Source: Alphaproteobacteria bacterium
GTDB taxonomy: Bacteria > Pseudomonadota > Alphaproteobacteria > SHVP01
Reading direction: 5' to 3'
Length of the DNA stretch: 5,552 nt
Assembly (NCBI GenBank): GCA_026421105.1
Contig: JAPKDI010000102.1
Coordinates: 1-5,552 of the forward strand
Shown piece by piece: positions 1 to 5,268 of this stretch. Both the position numbers and the translations under genes were made by a program. Each line of letters starts with the position of its first letter. The stretch's first letter is position 1. A model generated the notes under the pieces. It was not told where the DNA came from. It did no database searches and worked only from the letters and a program-made list of their open reading frames with translations.

Positions 1-1094
1 TAGAGCTGTTTCACGGGCCGACGCTCGCATTTAAAGATTGCGCGCTGCAACTGTTAGGGCCGCTGTTCGAACACTTGCTCGAACGCGACAACGCGCGCGT
101 GACGATTGTTGGGGCGACATCGGGTGATACCGGGTCGGCGGCGATCGAGGCGTGCCGCGATCGCGAGGCGCTCGATGTCTTCATTCTTTATCCGCATGGC
201 CGCGTGTCTGAAATCCAGCGCCGTCAAATGACGACGGTGCCGTCGGCCAACGTGCATTGCCTTGCCGTTGAGGGCACGTTTGATGATTGCCAAGCCCTCG
301 TTAAGGGCATGTTCGATGATGCCGCGTTCCGCGACGCCCATAAACTGGCGGCCGTGAACTCCATCAATTGGACCCGGATCATGGCCCAGGTGGTCTATTA
401 TTTTCATGCCGCACTCGCGCTCGGGGCGCCGCAGCGCGCGGTGGCATTCTCCGTGCCGACCGGCAATTTTGGCGACATTTTCGCAGGCTACGTCGCCGCC
501 CAGATGGGACTCCCGATTGCCTCGCTTTGCATAGCGACCAACCGCAACGACATCCTCGCGCGGTTTATGGCGAACGGCGACTATCAGGTGACGGGTGTCA
601 TGCCGACGGTCAGTCCGAGTATGGATATTCAGGTGTCGAGCAATTTCGAGCGGCTGCTGTTCGATCTGATGGGCCGTGACGGCGCAGCGATTGCTGGATT
701 AATGAACGATCTGAAGACCACCGGACAGTTCTCGGTCAGCGAAAACGTGTTGGCGCAGGCGCAGGATCTGTTTCGTGCTGGGACCGTTGACGAGGCCGGA
801 ACGCTCGCCGTGATTGCCCAGGAATGGCAGCGCACCGGCGTGCTGGTTGATCCACACACCGCCGTTGGCATCGGCGCGGGTCGTGCCCACAAGCTGGACG
901 GCGTGCCCTTAGTGCATCTGGCAACGGCGCATCCGGCGAAATTTCCCGATGCGGTGGAAAAGGCGACCGGCGTGCGCCCGGCTCTGCCGGCCCGGTTGGC
1001 TGATTTGACGACGCGTGAAGAGCGATTTGATGTGGTGGCCAACGACCTGGGCGCGATTCAGGCTTTCGTTGCCGAACGTGCAAGGGCGGCATAG
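1..1094 (+). CDS. thrC: Threonine synthase, 5'-truncated by the window edge
   Basis: This PLP enzyme converts O-phospho-L-homoserine to L-threonine and phosphate in the cytoplasm, the last step of threonine synthesis. The reading frame is open from the left edge (first full codon at base 3) to TAG at 1092-1094, so about 363 C-terminal residues are present and the N-terminal part lies outside. The visible part opens with ELFHGPTLAFKD, the threonine-synthase motif holding the PLP-binding lysine (AAA at 33-35). It continues with GATSGDTGSAA, a cofactor-phosphate-binding type loop, then PTGNFGDIFAGY, SPSMDIQVSSNFERLLF and, near the C-terminus, TAHPAKFPDAV. All are typical of the longer bacterial ThrC class. 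The TTG at 75 is an internal leucine codon, not a start, because homology continues upstream of it. The M16 peptidase gene begins 2 bases after the stop, suggesting one transcript. No frameshift or missing key residue is seen in the visible part. Confidence 0.96.
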   Translation, partial: ELFHGPTLAFKDCALQLLGPLFEHLLERDNARVTIVGATSGDTGSAAIEACRDREALDVFILYPHGRVSEIQRRQMTTVPSANVHCLAVEGTFDDCQALVKGMFDDAAFRDAHKLAAVNSINWTRIMAQVVYYFHAALALGAPQRAVAFSVPTGNFGDIFAGYVAAQMGLPIASLCIATNRNDILARFMANGDYQVTGVMPTVSPSMDIQVSSNFERLLFDLMGRDGAAIAGLMNDLKTTGQFSVSENVLAQAQDLFRAGTVDEAGTLAVIAQEWQRTGVLVDPHTAVGIGAGRAHKLDGVPLVHLATAHPAKFPDAVEKATGVRPALPARLADLTTREERFDVVANDLGAIQAFVAERARAA

Positions 1095-1096
1095 CG

Positions 1097-2365
1097 ATGT
1101 CAGAACCACGGTTAACGGAGCTGGACAACGGTCTGCGGGTGGTCAGCGAAGATTCGCCGCATCTAGCGACCTCGGCGGTGGGTGTTTGGGTTGATGCCGG
1201 CGCGCGTAATGAACGCCCCGCTTTGAACGGTGTCTCACATCTTATCGAACACATGGCGTTCAAAGGCACCGAGCGGCGTAGCGCCCGCGACATCGCCGAG
1301 GAAATTGAAGCCGTGGGTGGGCATCTCAACGCCTATACGTCGCGCGAGCAGACGGCGTTCTTTGCCCGTGTGCTGGAAAATGATGTGCCGTTGGCGATCG
1401 ATATCATCGGTGATTTGCTGCAGCACTCGGTCTTCGATCCCGAGGAGTTGGAGCGCGAGAAGTCGGTGGTAATTCAAGAGATCGGCCAAGCCAACGACAC
1501 GCCGGACGACATCATCTTCGACCACTTTCAAGAAGCGGCTTACCCCGACCAGGCGATCGGCCGGTCGATCCTGGGGACGCCCGAAGGCGTCACCGGCTTT
1601 CATCGCGACGATCTGCGCGGCTACATGGGCGAACAGTATTACGCAAGCCGCATCGTACTGTCGGCGGCGGGCCGGGTTGATCACGATGCTTTGGTCGCGC
1701 TGGCCAAGGAGCATTTCGGCGACCTTGCAACCAAGGGACCGGAGCTGGATGAGGTCGCGGCCTACAAGGGTGGTGATTTTCGTCAAGTGCGGGATTTGGA
1801 GCAAGTCCACTTCGTCGCGGGCTTTGACAGCATCGCCTATGACGATCCTGATTATTACACCGCGCAGGTCTATTCGACGTTGCTGGGCGGCGGGATGTCG
1901 TCGCGGTTGTTCCAAGAAGTGCGTGAGAAGCGCGGGCTTTGCTACTCGATCTATTCGTTCACGGCGTCCTATGTGGATGGCGGCATGTTTGGGATTTATG
2001 CCGGTACCGGCGAAGCCGAAGTGGGCGAATTGATCCCGGCCGTGGTTGGCGAAATCCACAAGTCGATGGAAAATCTTCCCGAAGTAGAAGTAGCCCGCGC
2101 GCGGGCCCAATTGAAGGCAGGCCTGTTGATGTCGCTGGAAAGCTCGTCCGCGCGGTGCGAACAATTCGCACGCCAAACGCTCTTGTTTGGCCGGTTATTG
2201 CCGACTGAGGAAGTGATTGCCCGCGTCGACGAAGTCGACGCGGAGGGGCTGAAACGCTTTGCAGCGCGCACCTTTGCAGGTGCCCGCCCCACCGTGGCCG
2301 CGATGGGCCCAGCCGGTCAACTTGAAGACTATGCGGCATTTGCGGCAAGGTTCATCCTGAACTAG
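1097..2365 (+). CDS. M16 family zinc metallopeptidase (processing-peptidase type)
   Basis: This is a 422-residue zinc endopeptidase of the M16 (pitrilysin/mitochondrial processing peptidase) family, the usual length for the short two-domain members. The N-terminal domain has the inverted zinc motif HLIEH: H48 and H52 would bind zinc and E51 would be the catalytic base. Downstream, E121 and E128 in the segment EREKSVVIQE fit the E-x6-E element, with E128 the probable third ligand. The C-terminal domain carries SSRLFQEVREKRGLCYSIY, whose R276 and Y283 match the conserved substrate-contacting Arg/Tyr pair. It therefore looks catalytically competent, unlike the inactive partner subunits found in some M16 pairs. 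There is no signal peptide, so a cytoplasmic location is inferred. The ATG at 1097 is preceded by AAGGG at 1082-1086 with 10 bases between. The gene lies 2 bases after thrC and 9 before the acetyltransferase. Family assignment is secure; the physiological substrate is unknown. Confidence 0.94.
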   Translation: MSEPRLTELDNGLRVVSEDSPHLATSAVGVWVDAGARNERPALNGVSHLIEHMAFKGTERRSARDIAEEIEAVGGHLNAYTSREQTAFFARVLENDVPLAIDIIGDLLQHSVFDPEELEREKSVVIQEIGQANDTPDDIIFDHFQEAAYPDQAIGRSILGTPEGVTGFHRDDLRGYMGEQYYASRIVLSAAGRVDHDALVALAKEHFGDLATKGPELDEVAAYKGGDFRQVRDLEQVHFVAGFDSIAYDDPDYYTAQVYSTLLGGGMSSRLFQEVREKRGLCYSIYSFTASYVDGGMFGIYAGTGEAEVGELIPAVVGEIHKSMENLPEVEVARARAQLKAGLLMSLESSSARCEQFARQTLLFGRLLPTEEVIARVDEVDAEGLKRFAARTFAGARPTVAAMGPAGQLEDYAAFAARFILN

Positions 2366-2374
2366 GGCTGAGCG

Positions 2375-3001
2375 ATGGGCGCACTCTTACGCAACTTTAC
2401 ATCCGGATCGGCGCCCCCCGAGCTTGTTGGGGATCGTGTTTACCTGAGGATGCCCCAGCTATCGGATTATGTTGGTTGGGCGCGCGTGCGGCAGGAGTCG
2501 CGGGCGTTCCTTGAGCCGTGGGAGCCAACATGGTCGACCGATGCGTTGACTCGAGCCGCCTTCCGCCGCCGGTTGCACCGCTATGCTCGTGAGGTTCGCG
2601 AAGACCAGGGCATTGCGTTCTTCATTTTCAACAAGCAAGACGATCAGATTTTAGGCGGGATCACACTGAGCCAGATCTGCCGCGGCGTGACGCAGTCATC
2701 ATCAGTCGGTTATTGGATTGGGCGTCCCCATGCGCGCCAAGGCTTCATGGCCGATGCGCTGAAGGTGATCGTACGCTTTGTGTTTGAAGGTTTGCGGATG
2801 CACCGCCTTGAAGCAGCGTGCATACCGAACAATTTGCCGAGCCAAGGTGTGCTCAAGAAGTGCGGTTTCCGCGAGGAAGGTCTCGCGCGTGAATACCTGT
2901 GCATCAATGGCGTTTGGCAGGACCACAAGCTATTCGCCATCGTTTCGTCCGACCCGTGGCACGCGAAGCCCGCCAAGCCACGGTTGATTAAGACCGTCTG
3001 A
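2375..3001 (+). CDS. rimJ: GNAT N-acetyltransferase, RimJ-like
   Basis: This 208-residue protein is a Gcn5-related acetyltransferase that would transfer an acetyl group from acetyl-CoA to a protein N-terminus. E. coli RimJ acetylates the N-terminal alanine of ribosomal protein S5. The match to RimJ runs over the whole length: SRAFLEPWEP (residues 42-51) parallels NRHFLKPWEP of RimJ, GYWIGRPHARQGFMADAL (112-129) is the acetyl-CoA-binding motif A region, and the stretch from NNLPSQGVLKKCGF to NGVWQDHKLFA matches the RimJ C-terminal half. Within motif A the first glycine of the usual Q/R-x-x-G-x-G pattern is replaced by Arg (R121), which I believe is tolerated in alphaproteobacterial homologues. 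The ATG at 2375 has AGGG at 2364-2367, 7 bases upstream, overlapping the peptidase stop. It is probably the last gene of the thrC operon. The subfamily call is good, but the exact substrate (S5 or another protein) is inferred. Confidence 0.88.
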   Translation: MGALLRNFTSGSAPPELVGDRVYLRMPQLSDYVGWARVRQESRAFLEPWEPTWSTDALTRAAFRRRLHRYAREVREDQGIAFFIFNKQDDQILGGITLSQICRGVTQSSSVGYWIGRPHARQGFMADALKVIVRFVFEGLRMHRLEAACIPNNLPSQGVLKKCGFREEGLAREYLCINGVWQDHKLFAIVSSDPWHAKPAKPRLIKTV

Positions 3002-3005
3002 GGCG

Positions 3006-3575
3006 TCAGGCGTGGCCGGCCTGGCCGGATAGAAAAGAGACGTCGATCCCGAGTGCCTCAACAGCCCGCCCCCATTTCGTGTCGAGTTCATCATCAAAAA
3101 TGATGGCGTCGTCGGGCGGCACCTGGAGCCAGGCGTTGGCCTGGACCTCGTCATCAAGTTGGCCTGGCCCCCACCCGGCATAGCCCAGCGCCAGCAAACT
3201 ATGGCGCGGTGTCGGGCTGCCTTGGGCGATGGCTTCGAGGATGCCAACCGACGCGGTGAGACCGACTTGGTCGTTAACCTGAAGCGTGCTGTCTTGGGTG
3301 TAGTCGGCTGAGTGCAGCACGAAGCCGCGGCCGGTCTCGACGGGGCCACCAAAATGGACGCGAATCTGACGCTCCGGCGTCTCGGTCTCGATGTTGAGTT
3401 GCTCCAGAAGGTTGGGAAAGTCGATATGATCGACCAATTGATTGACGACGAGCCCCAGTGCGCCTTCGTCCGAATGAGCGCACATATAGATCACAGCACG
3501 GTCAAACCGCGGATCCCCCATGCCCGGCATCGCGACCAATAGCTGGCCTACAAAATATGTTGCGTCCTCAGTCAT
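3006..3575 (-). CDS. yqgE: YqgE/AlgH family protein
   Basis: This 189-residue protein belongs to the widespread YqgE/AlgH family, whose biochemical role is unsettled. AlgH was linked to alginate regulation in Pseudomonas. Family hallmarks are visible: FVGQLLVAMPGMGDPRFDRA near the N-terminus (residues 8-27), HSDEGALGLVVNQ (34-46), a central FGGPVETGRGFVLHS, and LGYAGWGPGQLDDE in the C-terminal half. There is no signal peptide or membrane segment, so it is probably cytoplasmic. I chose the ATG at 3575-3573 because a perfect AGGAGG lies 9 bases before it and the family motif begins a few residues later. An in-frame ATG at 3638 would add 21 residues, but they do not look like the family and no ribosome site precedes them. 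The gene converges with the acetyltransferase (4 bases between stops) and diverges from the DsbD-like gene. A candidate promoter lies at 3660-3687. Family call is very secure. Confidence 0.95.
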   Translation of the reverse strand: MTEDATYFVGQLLVAMPGMGDPRFDRAVIYMCAHSDEGALGLVVNQLVDHIDFPNLLEQLNIETETPERQIRVHFGGPVETGRGFVLHSADYTQDSTLQVNDQVGLTASVGILEAIAQGSPTPRHSLLALGYAGWGPGQLDDEVQANAWLQVPPDDAIIFDDELDTKWGRAVEALGIDVSFLSGQAGHA

Positions 3576-3584
3576 GCGCAGGTG

Positions 3585-3590
3585 CCTCCT
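3585..3590 (-). promoter_or_regulatory. Shine-Dalgarno of yqgE (decides the start)
   Basis: The plus strand reads CCTCCT, so the mRNA reads AGGAGG, a full anti-Shine-Dalgarno match. It stands 9 bases before the ATG at 3575-3573. It lies inside the longer in-frame reading frame that begins at 3638, and so argues that translation starts at 3575. Confidence 0.8.
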
Positions 3591-3652
3591 GGCTGGTGTC
3601 ACGGCCGTATAGCAAAGTCTTACGACCTTATGACCCATTCTCGACGGCGCCG

Positions 3653-3669
3653 TCCCTATATTGTAGGGA
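3653..3669. repeat. Operator-like inverted repeat between yqgE and the DsbD-like gene
   Basis: The sequence TCCCTATATTGTAGGGA is an imperfect palindrome: two 8-base arms (3653-3660 and 3662-3669) around one central base, with 7 of 8 positions complementary. With a 1-base centre it cannot form a useful RNA hairpin, so a binding site for a dimeric protein is the better reading. It covers the candidate yqgE -10 element (TACAAT, minus strand) and contains TATATT on the plus strand, which resembles a -10 but has no matching -35. The regulator is not identified, and a chance palindrome is possible. Confidence 0.35.
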
Positions 3670-3687
3670 ACGTTTGAGGCAAGACAA
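3660..3687 (-). promoter_or_regulatory. Candidate sigma-70-type promoter for yqgE
   Basis: On the minus strand TTGTCT (3687-3682; 4 of 6 match TTGACA) is followed after 16 bases by TACAAT (3665-3660; 5 of 6 match TATAAT). Transcription would begin near 3653, giving a leader of roughly 78 bases before the yqgE ATG. This is the best-spaced pair I found in the divergent gap. The -10 lies inside the inverted repeat at 3653-3669. Prediction is from consensus only. Confidence 0.4.
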
Positions 3688-3714
3688 CGGCCACCCGATC
3701 ACTGAGATTGCTCA

Positions 3715-4587
3715 ATGACGCCCTTCTCTTTTGCTAACGCCCGTACTCGACTAACGCAGACCCTGCTAGGCGCGGTGGTTGGCATTGTCGTGTCGGTCGG
3801 CAGTGCGGTCGCGCAAGAGGCGAAAACGTCGTCGGGATGGCTGATCACGCATTTCAGCCAGGTCCGGATGATCGCGGCAACCGCGGGCGGGAAAACGGAC
3901 GGCACACTGACCATTGGTTTTCACGCCCGACTTGATCCGGGTTGGCATATCTATTGGCGCACGCCTGGCGAGACCGGTTTGCCGACCCAGTTTGATTTTT
4001 CCAACTCGCAAAATGTGTCCAACGTCGCCATCGATTGGCCGGCACCGATCCGCGCCTCGTTGCTTGGCTACAACGCGTGGGTCTACTCGGATGAAGTGGT
4101 CCTGCCAATGACGGTGACGATCGCTGATCCGGATAGGCCTGTGCGGATTGAAGCGGCCGGAGTTTATGCGATCTGCAAGAATATGTGCACGTTTCATAAC
4201 GAGATCTTTGTTTTGAACTTGCCGGCGCGGGCACGAACGACGACGCCTTATGCAGCGCTGATCGGCAAGTTCGGTGCGCAGGTTCCCTCAAAGATCAGAG
4301 GTGGGTCTTTGGATGTGGCGCGGATGGCCACCAGCACTGATCGGGTCACGCTTGAAGTGACTTCCGCGACGCCCCTGGCGGGGGTCGATGCTGCCGTCGA
4401 GGGGCCGTTAGATTTTGTCTTTGGCTTCCCGGCAGTGACTTACGGAGCGGGTCGGCTCTCGGCCGTCTTGGAAATCCCCATGGAGTTTGTCGGGACGGAA
4501 CGGACGGCACGTGCAGATTTGGTCGTGACGGTGATGGATGGCGACCGCGCGATCGAGCGCCGCCGGGTTCTGTCGATGGCCCGCTAA
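3715..4587 (+). CDS. Secreted DsbD N-terminal (alpha) domain-like protein
   Basis: This 290-residue protein resembles the periplasmic N-terminal domain of DsbD/ScsB thiol:disulfide interchange proteins but lacks their transmembrane domain and C-terminal thioredoxin domain. An N-terminal signal peptide is clear: basic residues R10 and R12, a hydrophobic core at about 17-29, and AVA before a likely cleavage after A33. Family features include LDPGWHIYWRTPGETGLP (73-90), W108-P-A-P, a DEVVLP segment (126-131), and a redox-type CKNMC with C154 and C158. These are the only two cysteines in the protein. In DsbD the equivalent pair passes electrons from the membrane domain to periplasmic partners such as DsbC; here the electron donor must be encoded elsewhere, for example a CcdA-type protein (inference). 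The ATG at 3715 is the first possible start after an in-frame TGA at 3703-3705, and only a weak GAG ribosome site precedes it. The peroxiredoxin gene follows on the same strand after 148 bases. Confidence 0.87.
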   Translation: MTPFSFANARTRLTQTLLGAVVGIVVSVGSAVAQEAKTSSGWLITHFSQVRMIAATAGGKTDGTLTIGFHARLDPGWHIYWRTPGETGLPTQFDFSNSQNVSNVAIDWPAPIRASLLGYNAWVYSDEVVLPMTVTIADPDRPVRIEAAGVYAICKNMCTFHNEIFVLNLPARARTTTPYAALIGKFGAQVPSKIRGGSLDVARMATSTDRVTLEVTSATPLAGVDAAVEGPLDFVFGFPAVTYGAGRLSAVLEIPMEFVGTERTARADLVVTVMDGDRAIERRRVLSMAR

Positions 4588-4644
4588 GTTCCTGCACCGG
4601 GTGGGTTGTACCCTCGCTCGAGTGAACCTAAATTACTGCCTGCC

Positions 4645-4674
4645 TTGCCGGGACAAGTGGCGCTGGCTTATTAG
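4645..4674 (+). promoter_or_regulatory. Weak candidate promoter for the peroxiredoxin
   Basis: TTGCCG (4645-4650, 4 of 6 match TTGACA) and TATTAG (4669-4674, 4 of 6 match TATAAT) are separated by 18 bases and would give a leader of about 55 bases. The 148-base gap after the DsbD-like gene makes a separate promoter plausible. The match is modest, and I found no good OxyR-like spaced repeat in the gap. Confidence 0.25.
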
Positions 4675-4724
4675 ATGAATAGACATATTTCAGAGGGCTC
4701 GCGGATTGCGGCCCCCATTATATC

Positions 4725-4730
4725 AGAGGA
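4725..4730 (+). promoter_or_regulatory. Shine-Dalgarno of the peroxiredoxin (decides the start)
   Basis: AGAGGA stands 5 bases before the ATG at 4736. It supports that start over an in-frame TTG at 4706, which would add ten residues (with no family resemblance) and would place the ribosome site inside the coding region. Confidence 0.65.
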
Positions 4731-4735
4731 CGCAA

Positions 4736-5221
4736 ATGACGATCAAAGAAGGCGACAAGATTCCTGACGCAACCCTCATGTCCATGACTGACAGCGGCCC
4801 GAAGCCGATGTCGACCAAGGACCTGTTCGACGGCAAGAAAGTGGCGCTGTTTTCGGTGCCGGGTGCCTTTACCCCGACCTGCTCGGCGCAGCATTTGCCG
4901 GGTTTTGTCGACAATGCCGATGCGATCAAGGCAAAGGGTGTCGACACTATTGCATGCATGGCCGTGAACGACGCGTTCGTCATGTCCGCTTGGGGCAACG
5001 ACCGCGGCGTGGGCGACAAAATTCTGATGCTGGGCGACGGCAATGCCGAACTAACCAAGGCAATGGGCCTGGAGCTCGATGCCAGCGGTTTCGGTCTTGG
5101 CACGCGCGGTCAGCGGTTCTCGATGATCGTCGACAACGGCGTCGTTAAGAACCTCAACATCGAAGAAGGCGGTGCCTTTGAGAAGAGCAAGGCCGAGGTC
5201 ATCCTCGAGCAGCTTGGCTAA
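4736..5221 (+). CDS. Peroxiredoxin, Prx5 family (likely 1-Cys type)
   Basis: This 161-residue protein is a thiol peroxidase of the Prx5 group that reduces hydrogen peroxide and organic hydroperoxides. The active-site segment VPGAFTPTCSAQHLPGF (41-57) has the peroxidatic C49 with P42 and T46 in the conserved pattern. R127 in GQRFSMIVDNGVV matches the conserved active-site arginine. ACMAVNDAFVM holds C74, at the place of the non-catalytic Cys72 of human PRDX5. The residue equivalent to the resolving Cys151 of human PRDX5 is not cysteine, since no cysteine follows C74. The mechanism is therefore probably 1-Cys, with glutathione and glutaredoxin as reductant, as in plant type II peroxiredoxins (inference). 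There is no signal peptide, so it is cytoplasmic. Length is normal for the family. The start at 4736 is set by AGAGGA 5 bases upstream. A strong terminator follows 18 bases after the stop. Family call is secure. Confidence 0.95.
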   Translation: MTIKEGDKIPDATLMSMTDSGPKPMSTKDLFDGKKVALFSVPGAFTPTCSAQHLPGFVDNADAIKAKGVDTIACMAVNDAFVMSAWGNDRGVGDKILMLGDGNAELTKAMGLELDASGFGLGTRGQRFSMIVDNGVVKNLNIEEGGAFEKSKAEVILEQLG

Positions 5222-5239
5222 GACCTAAGGTCATAGTGG

Positions 5240-5268
5240 AAAAGGGCGGGACTGGTTCCCGCCCTTTT
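5240..5268. terminator. Rho-independent terminator, probably bidirectional
   Basis: GGGCGGGA (5244-5251) pairs perfectly with TCCCGCCC (5257-5264) around a 5-base loop. The stem extends by AAAA (5240-5243) against TTTT (5265-5268), and a T run at 5265-5269 follows the GC stem. On the minus strand the same stem is followed by TTTT. It can therefore end transcripts of the peroxiredoxin from the left and of rnhA from the right. The rnhA stop codon (TAA, read from 5270-5268) lies at the base of the structure. Confidence 0.92.

Noticed and set aside
75..77. TTG as the start of the threonine synthase gene
   Set aside because: The frame stays open to base 3 and encodes the conserved ELFHGPTLAFKD motif with the PLP lysine, so the gene enters from the left edge.
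1235..2176. Long minus-strand open frame (313 codons) opposite the M16 peptidase
   Set aside because: It is antisense to a gene with intact family motifs and resembles no family I recognise, so it is a shadow of high G+C coding sequence.
3089..3105. CATCAT-CAAAA-ATGATG perfect inverted repeat
   Set aside because: It lies inside yqgE, where it encodes an ordinary acidic stretch (IIFDDE). It has only 6 A/T-rich pairs and no T run after it, so it is likely coincidental.
3576..3638. 21-residue N-terminal extension of yqgE from the ATG at 3638
   Set aside because: The added residues do not match the family, and a perfect AGGAGG lies within the extension, 9 bases before the ATG at 3575.
3674..3702. 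Plus-strand promoter TTGAGG/GATCAC for the DsbD-like gene
   Set aside because: The -10 matches only 3 of 6 positions, and the transcript would start about 6 bases before the ATG, leaving no ribosome site.
4599..4613. GGGT...ACCC pairing after the DsbD-like gene as a terminator
   Set aside because: The stem has only 4 pairs, alternatives compete, and no T run follows, so it does not support an intrinsic terminator.
4676..4692. TGAA-N9-TTCA repeat upstream of the peroxiredoxin as a redox or iron regulator site
   Set aside because: Only four bases per arm match, the inner positions do not pair, and it does not fit the OxyR spacing pattern or another site I can name.
4706..4735. Ten-residue N-terminal extension of the peroxiredoxin from TTG at 4706
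   Set aside because: AGAGGA at 4725-4730 sits correctly before the ATG at 4736, and 161 residues is the normal Prx5 length.
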